Shown here piece after piece: positions 12,269 to 24,186 of a DNA stretch of 64,000 nucleotides (positions are counted from its first letter, which is position 1; each line of letters starts with the position of its first letter). The DNA is from Promerops cafer (taxonomy: Eukaryota; Chordata; Aves; Passeriformes; Nectariniidae). The stretch covers positions 2,147,792 to 2,211,791 of the forward strand of contig VZSE01002700.1 in assembly GCA_013398275.1 (NCBI GenBank), written 5' to 3'. The position numbers and the translations under genes were made by a program. The notes beneath the pieces were generated by a model. It had not been told where the DNA came from and did no database searches. It worked only from the letters and a program-made list of their open reading frames with translations.

Positions 12269-13980
12269 CTGCACTGACCTGCAACAGAGAGGCTGAACCC
12301 ACACTGAACCCTGAACCCACACTTGCTCCACAGCACTGCTTCCCCTAGATTCCCACACAACAGAAGGATGAAGAACCATCAAGGAGATTTGTCATCTGTC
12401 AAAGCAGAGCAAAGAAAGAAGCCATTAGAGAAGGTTATCAGAAATATCCACTTGAGATGTTTAGGGGTACCAGGTTATGTGACTTGTCCTATGAAAGTTT
12501 TGTTTCTCTTTTTGTTGCCACTACAGTTTAACACCTGTACTGTAAATCATGTGAAAGATATTCCCAGGGAAAATCTGACTGCAGTGTGTGTTCTCCAAAA
12601 TATCTAGTGAAATGAAACTTCAGCACAGGCCAAAGCAAATTGTTGAATGTGTTTCCTTAAAAAAATTTAATCTATTTACCTAATTTTAGTATATCAGTTC
12701 CCATTGAAACTAAGCAGATAAAAATGGAAGAGATGAATGACACTGGTTTTGTCCTAGATTTTCTTCAAATCTTAGTTTCCAATAAGGCAACACTCCTACC
12801 ACTTTCTAAAGGACTGGTGCTATTAGTTTGATCACAGAAGTATGCTGAAGTGGCAATGTGACTGCTGTTTCCAATGGTTTGAGCCTGAACATAGACAGGG
12901 TGAGCTCAAACACACTTGCAAAACCTGTACACATGTAGTCTATGTAAGAGATGAGCATCGGCTCTTGTGAGAGAGCAGCAGTGAATGTTCAGGAGGAGTA
13001 TCAAGGGATGGGGGAGCCTTAGCTGAATTTTGAAGATTATTTGCTTTTGTGCACAGATTAAAAATGCTTGGGAATTCAGATTGTAGTCTTCAACTGCAGC
13101 TGAGTAAGTCCCTATTCATGTTAAGACTGTTTCAATACTGTGCAGCATGTGCACTTTATTAACAATCCGTTAACAATTCTAATACCCAGTGAGGGTAAAT
13201 GTTGGCTGGAACATGGTAGGGTTATGAAGGACTGTTATTTCTGCAGATTTATATGGGCTGGAAAAGACTAAAGAGTTGCAAAAAGTATAGACAGGCTTCT
13301 TTTGCCAGACAAACTGAATCTATGAAGAATTAAGAAAAGAAGGACTTCAGGACATCACACTAGATCTTGTTCAGTGTTCTGAGATTGCAGCCTAGGTTTC
13401 CTGCTTGGGTAATATAAAAAAAACCAGATTCTTCCAGGAGATGCTTTAGAGCACATAGTTATGACTATTTAAGTCAAACACACCTGAAGCTAAATACCTA
13501 AAGGCAACATTAACATACCATCTGCTATTTTAGGTGGGACTATAAAACTTGTCTAGGAAGCAACATAAGACTATATATGTGGTCAGTGAAATTAGACTAT
13601 TTTATCCATTGTTACCCTTTGTACTGTGTCAGAAGATGAGGAAACCACAGGTTTAAAAAAAATCTTTTTTCTAACATTTTAAAATAAACTGGATGGACAA
13701 TATTTTTGGTGCCATGCCAGCAGATGACTGATTCTTCCCTTCTTGCATTCAAATGTGTAAAAAAAACTTTAACAATATCAATGTTTCTGTGACTGTGAAG
13801 GTCTTCTCCACATTTTTATTCCATTGCCCTAAACACCAGGGAAATGTACACTGAAGTCCTACCAAGACTGCAATCTAGTCCTGAGTTACTGCATTTTAGT
13901 TTGTGTGATTCAGGCTAATAACCACTTCAACTAAAAGGAGAACTGAGTCCAAAACATGACAAATAAAAGGAAATAAACAC
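12269..13980. other. Unannotated noncoding DNA
   Basis: I recognise no gene or repeat family. A 94-codon plus-strand frame at 12323-12607 starts next to the CR1 tail and shows no domain. Short A and T runs are present. Confidence 0.55.
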
Positions 13981-14000
13981 NNNNNNNNNNNNNNNNNNNN
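13981..14000. other. Assembly gap of 20 N
   Basis: Twenty N bases sit directly against a long poly(A). The 20-N size may be a placeholder, so the true distance between flanks is unknown. A homopolymer is a common cause of such a break. Confidence 0.98.
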
Positions 14001-14022
14001 AAAAAAAAAAAAAAAACACAAC

Positions 14023-14055
<33 letters not shown>
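14001..14055. repeat. Long poly(A) tract beside the gap
   Basis: A run of 16 A, a short cacaacc interruption and a run of 32 A follow the gap. This is the longest homopolymer in the window. Conceptual minus-strand frames through it give poly-Phe and carry no meaning. Confidence 0.95.
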
Positions 14056-14056
<1 letters not shown>

Positions 14057-15499
14057 AGAAAAGGATGTGAGGAACCACAGCAGACTACTAGAATGAAATT
14101 CACATGTGGACAGATTCTTGCCATGAAAATTTATGAGCCTTACTGATAAATTTGATCTAAGTGGCCTTAGGCACCCAGTGTAGTTGTCAGAAAAGAGGCC
14201 AAGGTGGAAAATCCACATTCCACTTCAGAGGGTGGTTTGATACAAGTTGATTTGATCTCTGGATCTCTGGGAATGTTTGTCGCTATTCATGGATTTGCTA
14301 TTCATGTCGCTATTCTGTGTACCTTGGTCAACCCAGCTGGGCACGCAACTTATCTGGACTTTATATAAAGTCCAATTGCACTTTTTGCAAAGCTGGAATT
14401 ACAACAGTAATTAATCATCCTGCCCGATGGCATTGTTAGTTATAATTTTTAGAAGTTAGCTGCAAGTTTTTTCAGGTTACAGATAATCTTAACACAAGTC
14501 TCAGGTTGCCTCACACATAGATAAAAAGAGACCCCATGCATTTTTTAGTTTTTTAAACATCTGTCCTTGAAGATAAACTCTATAAATAAAGATAGCTCTA
14601 GAAAGGTAGCCTTTTGGTTAGTCCAACTTAGCACCTCCTGGTCCTTCGCCACATGACAGTGTTCCCCATCCTATGAACACCTTTAGTATCCCAGTTTAAC
14701 TTTGTGACAGGGACCCGGTGGGGTTTAGCTGTCCCTACACAACTGTCTCTACCTCGTAGATCCTTGACGTGCAACTCAACCAACTATGAAAAACTTGCAC
14801 GCCCTCAACTTAGCCGTAGCAAAAAAGTGTTTTATACCGTGCACTTGTCCCACTATTGCAATGGTTCAGACATTAATTCTACATCTGAGGTATGCAAATT
14901 GTGCTCCTTATAAAGTTGCTGAGCTGTAAGTGGCAGTCTCTGAAGAATGAGGCATAGGAACATGAGCAGCACCAGCTTTCTAGACTTGGTTCTGAGTAGT
15001 TACATCCAAAACAACAGAAAGCCATTAAATGCTTGTTTTAGCTGCCTGTGTGTCTCCTTTCCCCCTGCCCCTGTAGCTGCCAGAGCTGTACATGTACGAA
15101 CTGCTTTGTTGAGGCTGTCATGGTATCATACCCATGAGGTTGCACAAGAAGAGTTGGGTGTTTTTTGTTCACTGAGTACCTGAACTCCTTGGCTGTGGTA
15201 GATTAGCATAGCTCAAGGCTCCAACAGAGCTCTTCTGCTTTATATCAGTATATAATATCTGTATTCACATAGTCTCTCCTGGAAAGATTTGAAACAAACT
15301 TGAAACAAACTTGAACCAAATGCAGAAGTGATCCCTTTTTCAGTCCATTGTCACTGATTTAGAAACTACGCAACCTGTAGGAAATTTAGGGTTTTTAGTT
15401 GTAGTGTGTGTCCTTATTGTATTAAGTCTGTGGCCATGTAAAAATTGGAGCTCCCAGCTAAAAGAAAATAACCTAAAATACAAAATATTTGGCACTCAG
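14056..15499. other. Unannotated; short 11-bp tandem repeat
   Basis: No gene is supported. An 11-bp unit (ttgaaacaaac) is repeated twice, with a decayed third copy, at 15289-15319. The last part may contain the eroded 5' end of the LTR that follows. Confidence 0.5.
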
Positions 15500-16335
15500 A
15501 AGCAGCATTGGGTTTGTATTGGGTGTAGGTGGCAAGAGCAACCCACCACAAAGCACAGCTGAACCCCTCAGCTGCAGTGGGGGCACCCTGGGGAAAATGT
15601 ATTTTTAAAGAGCAAAAAAAAGTGCCACATGGGCAGAGGAAGAGGGAAATAAGTGAGAAGCAGCAGTACAAACACTTGAGTTTTTCCTGTCAGAGGAGTA
15701 GGAGGGGGATGAGGTGCTCCAGGTGTAATGGCAAATATTTCCTTGCAGCTTGTGTAAGAGGCAATGCCAGAACAGCTACTACCCTCCCAGCGCAGTGGAG
15801 AACCCTATGCTGGAGCAGATTAATATTTCTTCAAGGAACTGGAACCTGTAGAAGAGCTCACGTAGTGAACCAGGTTTATCCTGAAGGAATGCAGCCCCTG
15901 TGGAGCCCACGCTGGGGCAGATCTTGAAGGACTGTAGCCCATAGAGAGGACCCTTGCTGGAGCAGGGGAAAAGCATATGGAGGAAGGAGCAGCAGAGAGG
16001 AGCTGTTATGGACTGATTTCAACCCTCACTCCCCATCAGAGAGGGGGTACAGGAGCTGGGAACAAGGCACTGAAACTGAGTGTGAGAAAAAAGGGAATGG
16101 GAGATAGGTGGTGTATTATTTTTGGCTTTGCACCCAGATCTATTTTAAATGCCTAGAAATAAATTTTCCAAAAAATCAAATGTGTTTTGCCCATGAGTGT
16201 AATTGGTAACTGTTCTGCCTGTATTTGTCTCAACCCAGAAGCTTTTTCATCCTGTTTCTTCACTGCGCCCTGTTTGGGAGAGGTAGTGAGTGAGCAGCTG
16301 GGTGGGAATTTGAACCTTATTCAAGGTTTATGCAC
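15500..16335 (+). mobile_element. Degraded avian ERV LTR
   Basis: The order of diagnostic pieces matches a well-known avian ERVL-type LTR family. These are a TATA-like gtatttttaaag near 15600, ggaggtgctccag or close variants near 15708, and repeated ...gcagccc...gtgg...cacgctgggg/ggagcag units between 15790 and 15965. A polyadenylation signal AATAAA lies at 16158-16163, then tgttttgcccatgagtgtaa and ttgtctcaaccca. The 5' and 3' termini are too eroded to give target duplications, so the ends are approximate. No retroviral genes adjoin, so it is probably a solo LTR. It is clearly older than the 10.8-kb LTR. Confidence 0.75.
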
Positions 16336-18879
16336 TGTGCTACTCTTCTGTAAGACATATTTGAAAACTTGCTTTTCTGTTAAGTGATCTCTAAGTCTCC
16401 CTAATTCAAAATTTTACATTGAAATAACACTGAACCATTTCTATTCATTTATTTATCTACTTACTTTTGATGAACAGTAAATTTGTTGAAAAATTCCCTT
16501 TGGGAAGAACTTGAAGTATTAAAAAATCTAGGTCAAGTTTATGGTTTCAGAAGAAGAATAAGGATTACATTTTGATAATGTTGAAAAATAATATTTTGAT
16601 ACTTATAAAACAAATATTTGATCTTTCTGGTTCAAAATTTTTAATTTTACTTAAAAATTGACCTTTGATTTAGAAAAAACAAGCAAATATTTATACCCCC
16701 TCCAGTACCATTGTATATCTTAAAAGATCTCTGTTTATGCTGAAGAAAATTTTGAAGTTAAATTGAGATTAATGTTTGAATTGTTTTTCCCCTCTAAAAC
16801 TGGGAAATTCAATATTCCTTATATCATGTTATGGGGCATGGGGGGTTGTTTTGGTTTTGTTTTGTTTTTCCCCAAATTCCCTTTCAATACACGTATCAAC
16901 CTAAAGTATCTTTTATCCACTTTGTTTTGGGACAGTTCTCAAGTGTAGCACTGACTGTAGATTCTTTCCTTACTCTCATAGATGCTAATCTTAGCTCCCT
17001 GTACACTTCACTTTTAATTTTTTTTTTTTGAGAAATAACTTGTTTGCAAACATCCCACTTCAAATTTCCAGTTCCTGTTAATGGTCATATGTCTACTCTG
17101 GCACTTGTCTTTGACTGGTAACTGCAATCCCTAATTTAGATGGTGTAGTGGGAAAATATTTGCAATAAATCTGACATTGTGTATTTTACAAGTGGTTTGA
17201 CTGCTATTTCCTTGAAACTCTTAAAAAATCTTAATGTTCTATCTTCATGTGGCAGCATGAGAATTCAGTTTACATTTCAAAAGAAAAAAATCATCCTTAG
17301 CTATAAAGCTTATGAAGAAAATCTCAAAAATTAAAAGTAAATTAACTCTACCTTCTGCAAATTATTCTTTTAAATCTCAAAACTATAGTTCAATCTTACT
17401 TTATTCTTAATTTTTTATTCTCTTGGTCTAACAAGTATTGCCTTGCCGAAGGTTCATGAATATTCTAAGTTTATGGGAAAATATTATGTATCTTTGTTTT
17501 CTTTTTGGATTGACTTCTTTTATATTATCTTATTGCCCACCTGGCATACAAATGCCTAGGTACCAGAGAAGCCAAGGAAGTTTCCCTACACAGATGAAGC
17601 ATAGCTGAGAAAGCAGCAACATTCTTTTGCCAGCCTCATGTTCTCTGCTCGGTTCATATGGCAATTTTGGCCCGTGGTGAAACCACAGCAGGAGAAGCAT
17701 GAACAGCAAATGTCACACATGTAGGAGACACATGGGACAACCTAATCCAAAGGTGGCATTGGTCTCAGTGGCTGTACTCTACCCTGCTGAGTAAATACAC
17801 CACCCTCTCCTCTGGCCAGGTAAAGCTTCTCCATTTCGCTACAAACTATGGACTGTAGCTCCATGTGAGTGAGGTAGAAAAAGGTGTAAATTGAATTCTT
17901 CAATAGCCATGGTAAAAGTAGTTTTGGTGCTTGAAATGGAGTATCAGGAGATCAGTCTCGATCTGGCATTGACCTGTTCTATGAGTGCTGAGCTCTTCTG
18001 AAAGCTTTTTCTTTAGATGCTTCTTTCTTTACCTTTAATGAAGGTGAATGATCTCTAATGCAAAAATCCTCCTATAAGGCAGCATCAAGGACTGAATAGG
18101 TCAAACATTCACTTTTGAGTAATTTATGCATTGGACACTTGCCTATTGAAAGGTATGTCAAGAGCATTAAAATCTTTGTATGCTTCCTGTTGTGCCAGAG
18201 TAGTGACTCTGGATGTAAAAACATGGACTTTAAATAAGTATGTACAAATTATATCTATTTCAGATGAGAAAATGCACAAGTGATGAAAATAGAGGCAGAT
18301 AAATATTCAGGCTGCATTATATATGGGATTGCATTATATATTGACAAATGGATAAAAGAGAACTGGCTGTCCTGGGGGCTCCTAATGAGATATGGACTCC
18401 TTTACTTTTAGGTCACCCTTGTGAATCCCAGCAAGGTCAGAAACTAACAAAATGTGGCCTGAATTGGCAATGGCAGTCCAGTTCCTTACTGCCAGATGTT
18501 CAGATAATAAAAGTAACTGCAATGACTGGCAGCATACTATAGCCTTGTCAGAGAATCCAAATTAGCTTCCTCACCAGCTACTGAGAGGCCATGGAAAAGT
18601 AGCTCCTTCAAAAGCTGGTCTGAAATGTGAGAGGAAGTCCCAGAATAACTTCTTGCACTGCATCCCTTCTGCAGATGCACAAAGGACTCCCCTTTCTAGA
18701 GCTATAAATTAAAAATTAATTTAATTTCCATCACAGATTTAAAACAACCAGAACATACACCAGTTTGTGCTAACATTGACTATGAGGGGGAATAAGCAGC
18801 TAATACATCACTCTTTTCAGCTGGGATTTGTTGTTCATCATAAGCCAGTATGTAATGGTAAACCAACACCTCACTATTC
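16336..18879. other. Unannotated AT-rich noncoding DNA
   Basis: I find no gene or named repeat. T-rich tracts occur (for example 17019-17029). A short duplication of a tgcattatata-like unit lies at about 18314-18340. The open frames are under 70 codons and unremarkable. Confidence 0.55.
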
Positions 18880-19260
18880 ACAGTTTATTTGCTGTGATAT
18901 TGCCTGAATATCAGAGGTTCCTTCCGGTGGACTAATCAGCCCTCTTTATTAGATGCAACTGTATATTCACGATCCTATTGGGACAGATAGGTTCTCTATA
19001 GTTTGATAATAAAAATATGTGCTAATGGGTCTCCTTGCTCTTGATTTCTTACATGAAGGAAGAGGAAGAGTGGGCATTATTTACCCACAGGTAAAGTAAA
19101 AGACTATAAAGGTAAAAGGCCTTTCCATGCAATATACTGCTCAAATGTAATAATCCCTGAGATGCTTATTTTAGTAAATGAATCAGTCGCACTGAGCCAA
19201 GGAAGGGAGCCATCTATTACCGTGCTATAAATGTTAAAGATCCTATTTAGAGCCTTTATC
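18880..19260. promoter_or_regulatory. Candidate conserved noncoding element
   Basis: The block is free of simple repeats and has a balanced, information-rich texture. It includes ccggtggactaatcag, gataataaaaatatgtgctaa and aatgaatcag-type motifs resembling homeodomain, GATA and AP-1-like sites. It has no exon structure. The call is an inference from texture. Confidence 0.3.
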
Positions 19261-19529
19261 TCTGGAAGAAACAGAGCCATTTTTGCTGATATTTGTACGA
19301 CAACAATAATGCTACCTCACTAAGTTGTGAGTAGATGTTACAATTGCAGTTTGCCCAATTCATTTTCAGTGGTCATCAGGGAAATTCATCTAAAACAACC
19401 AAAAAAACATAGATATGTTTGCATCATATTAATAAGAAGAGAAAGCAAGCTAGCTGCCAATTGGCAGCAGAGTATGTTTTGGTGGTTTGATAAGGATACT
19501 AAAGAGTTTATGATGTGACAGATGTTTCA

Positions 19530-19700
19530 CTACACTATTGTGAAATGAATAGATTATGAGAAGTAATTAGATGTACATTGGAATCAATGCTGTTATCATC
19601 GAGGCCTTCGGGCGATGCAATAGATGAGAGTCATGGCAGCAGGTGGTCCAATGGCTCCGAGACAGGAAGACACACCGCAGGAGACTGAGTGACAGGTTTC
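19530..19700. promoter_or_regulatory. CpG-bearing noncoding island
   Basis: Within AT-rich DNA this short block keeps several CpGs (cgagg, ttcgggcga, ctccgag, accgcag) and a possible GCC-TTCG-GGC hairpin with a UUCG-type loop at about 19603-19612. CpG retention suggests either constraint or a young insertion. I do not recognise a repeat family or a known RNA. Confidence 0.3.
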
Positions 19701-19820
19701 ACAGATCCAGGGGGTGAGAGATCTGAGCTATTGCCTGCATTTGTAATCTTTACTCATGTATAAATAATAACAACTACACTATTGACTTCATATGCTATGT
19801 CATACCCTCTGCTACCCCCT

Positions 19821-19870
19821 ACACACGCATACACACACATATACAAACACACACACATATGCACACATAT
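19821..19870. repeat. Imperfect (CA)n microsatellite
   Basis: The tract is made of acacac and atacac units interrupted by g and t. It is a typical decayed dinucleotide repeat. Confidence 0.9.
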
Positions 19871-21314
19871 TCTGCAACTTTTCCCCTCAGTTAAAGCTAT
19901 TCTTTTATTTTCACATAAAAAAAAACACATTCATCCCTTTGATTTGAGTGCCAACTCAATGTTCTTTGATGAAAACACTTAAACAGAAAACCTGGCAACA
20001 GCTTTGAATACAGTGCAGTATATTGTGTGCCTAGTGCAGAAATGTATATGCACGTTCCATGAGAGACTTAACAGAAAGTGAGGTTCAAAAGGCACAGTTC
20101 TCATTATGCTGCTCTTTTTCAAGCTTTTCTTTATTTTCTTTTTTTTTTGTCTAGCAGGTCCCAAACAAGGAATCATCAGTATCATGTGTGAATTACCTTT
20201 GCAAAGGAACTAACAACCTGAGTGATCAGGAGAGATAACATACAAAATCTGCTGACTCTGGGAAGATTTGGGTCCTGACCCAGAACCTTAGCTTACATTC
20301 CATTCAACTTGGAACTTCTGGGTTCTCCTGCACCAAGTGGAGTGGTTAACAATGAAGGCCTATGGTAAGTGTCACTAGCAGTCAGCCTCTGATTCCATGA
20401 ATGGCTCACAGTAACAGGAGGTGGCTCTGGAAAGCCCTTTGGTGCTGCTGCTTGTCAGTCCCTGCCTGCAGGTTTTTGCTGTGAAATCTTTTATTTTATT
20501 GTTGAGGAGAGTGACACTATGATAAAAGGGAATATTGAGACATTAAAATGTATATTTCAATATTCTGAGTGTAAACATAAATACCAAGATTTTTCTTTGA
20601 GGTGTATGAATATCAATGCATATATAGAGTCATACGTGTAATGTGTATTTGGATAAATCATTTGTTCTGTATGAATACCTACCATGGATGGAGATATGTG
20701 TAATTTAAGGTGGTGAAAGGGAAGAAATCCAACGTTATGGAAAATAATAATACTTAACTACCAGCATAAAGAGATAAACTATGATGGGTCTTGCTAAATA
20801 AGGATATAGGGCAAAGCTCTCAAGTATGTATATATATATATATATATGCATAAAGCACGGCAACAAATATGTTGGTCTAGTATTGCAATTTAAGGAAACT
20901 TAGCTTACAAAAACCCTTAAGAACACCTAGTTAAGTGTCTTCACAGTGATAGTTATATTTAGACAGATTGGTCTGGGGAAAACATAGAGGTTGGGACACT
21001 GTACAAATACAAGATAATACCCTGAGATCAGAAACATATGTTTTCCCTGTGTGAGTGTACAAACAATTATCCACTTATCAACAAATATCTCCTATTGCTC
21101 CTGTCTCCCAGAACCATATACAACTTTGCCATTCTACCACCAGAGAAGTGAAGAACCTGTCAAACCTGTTGAGCAAACTTTCAGCAAAGTGTCACCTTCA
21201 TGGGGCTAACATTGTCAAGGAACAAGGTGGAAATCAGACAGAGCTTGCCCAGAGTAATGGGACTGTGAAACCAAAATCTGCTTCTGAAAACCTTGATCAT
21301 TGCGTGTACATTAC
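19871..21314. other. Unannotated; (TA)n at 20825-20848
   Basis: No gene is supported. A (TA)n microsatellite of about 24 bases lies at 20825-20848. An 88-codon plus-strand frame (21055-21321) partly overlaps the antisense exon candidate that follows and has no recognisable domain. Confidence 0.5.
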
Positions 21315-21515
21315 CTGCTAGAATAAGTTACTAATTTAAATGGTGGAGCCCCAAGAGGCCCATGCAATTGGGGTAGCGAATCTATATCAAAAGAGGTGAG
21401 GAAACCTATTGCTTGGTTGATTGAATCTGGCTGAGGTTCAATTTTCTGTACTGATAACCTCCTTTTTAATTCTTTTGTTCCTCTTCTTTCCAAATTATCT
21501 ACACCCTCGGGTACT
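21315..21515 (-). CDS. Candidate coding exon, 201 nt, minus strand
   Basis: On the minus strand a pyrimidine run ending tttttttcag (complement of 21516-21525) forms a good 3' splice site. It is followed by 201 nt open in one frame and then CAG|gtaatg, a good 5' splice site, at 21317-21312. The length is a multiple of three, and the exon would start and end in the same phase. The peptide runs from VPEGVDNLERRG through SINQAIGFLTSFDIDSLP to GPLGAPPFKLVTYSS: a basic, charged start and a Pro/Gly/Leu end. I recognise no domain. The alternative is a decayed retroelement frame, because short frames further along the same strand have a similar feel. Confidence 0.3.
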
Positions 21516-24052
21516 CTGAAAAAAATGAGATCTTACCTGGTAATATTCATGCTTTTGTTGGCCTGTCTTCAACCCTGAGAGGGTGCAAGCAGCACCACTA
21601 ATACCAGTGGTGTACTTAACTGCCTGTGTCAGGACTGAACCAGTCCCACTAATTCCAGAATATCAAATTCCTTTTAGGACTTTGCTCAGGAAGAGCTTGG
21701 TGACCATGACCAAGCTTGCACTTTGTGAAATAAATTGCAATTATTAAACACATTAAAATAAGTGTATGTCTTCTTTAAATTGTACAGCAACATACACTGC
21801 AAAACAGACTATCCAGAAAAGAAATGCTTTATTTTTCTAAATATGAATTCTAAGATCCTTATTTTAGTTCTCCTTAGTTTAGTACTATGAGATAGGCAGA
21901 CAGGCATATATTCCTATTTTTTTGACTTTCAAGTGTCTTGAGTATTACCAGAAACTACATTCTGTTTCTACCATCAAGGCCACCTGGAGGTAAGTCCTCC
22001 TAATCAGATTTCATGGGTCAATGCAATGCCCCGAGAGGAGGAAATTCTGAGTGCAGCTCTCTCACTCTTCAAGCAGGAACCAAATCACTGTCGGGCATTG
22101 TCTTAACAGTATTGACATTTCCGACTCTTAAAAAGGAACTGGCTCACAGTCACCCCTGGATGTCTCTGGTGTCAGTATAGAACCCAGGGGAACTGTGAGG
22201 TCTAACAGCCTTTCCCAGATTCTTTCCCTGTTCCCCTGCCTTCACATTGTATAGAAGGATTAACTCTATCCCACCCAAAACCGGTGCAGGCAGTAAGACC
22301 ACAAAGGAAAAGTGCCCCCCTGCACACACCAATATCAGCCAGGGATATCAGGGATATCCTTCTTATCAACCTTCTTGCCATTTTATCCTAGTTTGCCTTG
22401 TTCATTTGTCTGGTCTCCCAAATGTCTTGCCTTTACTTTTTTCTCTTTGGTTCTAGACCTTGGAGCCCACCAGCAAGTCATATCACACTTCCATTCTTGT
22501 CACATCCATGCACATCTAGCCCAAAAGGTAAAGAAACAATGAGCATAAAGGAGAAGCTCTGGAAGAAAAATGGCTCTGGAAATAGCAGAGAATGTCTCAG
22601 TAACTTCAGTAGCAAAACCCCTTATGTTCATACTCTGTTTCTGATTAAATATTGAGATCTCTGTTGAAAGTTGTATCCTTTATGAATGCTAGCAAGTCAT
22701 TACACGTCTATAATAACCTATAAGGATAATCATGCAGGTGCTTTTTTTGGCAGAATGATGAGAATCATACTTTCAGGAACAGTGCTACCTTAACTTGCAA
22801 ATTATTTGGGATAGAACCTGTGTATCCCTATGTTTATCTAAAAAGGCTCTTATAAACATTGGGATCATAAACAATAACAATCTTCTGAGATGAGGTCTTT
22901 TACAGTTAAGGTTCAATGCTTCTTCCACTGTGAAAATGTTGTTAAATCATCTACCATTTGCTGAACTTCCTGACAAAGCCTCTGCCTAGGGGATGAATAT
23001 TAGGTGAGGAAGAGTTTGAGGTTAATTACACAAGCCTTTTTAAAGTTACTGTGTGATAACAATTAATATGTACTTAGCTCTTCAGTAGGTTTTGCTGCAG
23101 TCCTGGCTTTCTACCATATGTGAGGCTCTTTTTGTCCTGTCACAACTCCTTTGTTTTCCAGAGGGTTGTCTTATATAATCACTTATTTTCAAGGAGGACT
23201 ATTTTATAGACTCCTTTTGCCACAATGTCAACATTTCTAATTCTAAGAAGTCATGTCTTGTAAATACCAAGCAAAATGTTATTAATATTACATGTATCTA
23301 AGGCTAATTTTTTAAACCTTTCTTTAAAAATCTCTGCTCTTCCATTGCATGTTTTATCTCTACACATGAAAAGCTGCACATAGAGTCATATTCAAACACA
23401 TATTTGTGCATATGATGTGTACAGCCAAAGACAAACAAATGATATTAATTTGTCCAATCTTTTACCTGTCATCAATTTAATGGCTAAGTCTATTTTCACG
23501 GTAGCACTGAAAGAATAGGTCTTAGTATTTGAAACACACTGACACTGGCAACGTAGGGATAGTAACATCGTGATGTCAGTGCAGAGCGTATCAAGCACAG
23601 GGTCATCTCCTTGGACAAATTTTCTTGTGCAGTTTCACTTTCCCTTTCTGTCCTTCAGCTAGGGAGAAGTCATGGTATTTCTATAAAACCCATAATACTC
23701 AAAAATCAGGCAGGGTTGTAACAAGAATGTTTATTTGATGTAAAAGGTGCGGTAAATGTTGAATGAGGATGCTCAGAGTGTCTGACACATATAGAAGGTG
23801 ATTATTTGCATATCACTATGTTTCACCACATCTTCTCCTGGGATAAATAATATTTTCTGATCTAAATTACTCACAGATAGAAAAGGCAGAAGACATTTGA
23901 ACGTCAGTATTTTATTCTGCTCTGGAGCTTAGGCTGCAAAAGGATGTATGCTGGACAGTTCACGTAGCCTGGAAATGCCTTCTATACTCAGACTCCAGCA
24001 AACCTGTTTTGCTTGAATAACTCACATGCCCCAATCTTCTGTAAACCCAAAA

Positions 24053-24054
<2 letters not shown>
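21516..24054. other. Unannotated noncoding DNA
   Basis: No gene is supported. Plus-strand frames of 60-85 codons near 22250-22650 overlap each other in different frames and have no domain. A gaatgaggatgctcagag string at 23761-23778 resembles the 18-bp duplicated unit at 24151. Confidence 0.5.

Positions 24055-24077
<23 letters not shown>
24055..24077. repeat. Poly(A) tract
   Basis: A run of 23 A is followed by gaagaag. No LINE or SINE body could be recognised upstream. Confidence 0.95.
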
Positions 24078-24083
<6 letters not shown>

Positions 24084-24150
24084 GATAGTTCTTCATATTT
24101 TATTTTTACATGTTTGTCTTATAGTCTGATTACTAAAAAGTATCAGAAAA

Positions 24151-24186
24151 GCAATGAGGATGCTCAAAGCAATGAGGATGCTCAAA
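24151..24186. repeat. Perfect 18-bp tandem duplication
   Basis: The unit gcaatgaggatgctcaaa occurs twice head to tail without mismatch. A near copy lies about 390 bases upstream at 23761-23778. Confidence 0.95.

Noticed and set aside
13896..14218. Frames with poly-Phe and undetermined residues
   Set aside because: They read through the N gap and the poly(A) tract and are meaningless.
19821..19870. CRISPR-like short repeats
   Set aside because: These are dinucleotide microsatellite units without spacers, in a eukaryotic genome.
21516..21536. 21-nt gtaaga...cag segment next to the minus-strand exon candidate
   Set aside because: It has donor and acceptor dinucleotides but is far too short to be a vertebrate intron.
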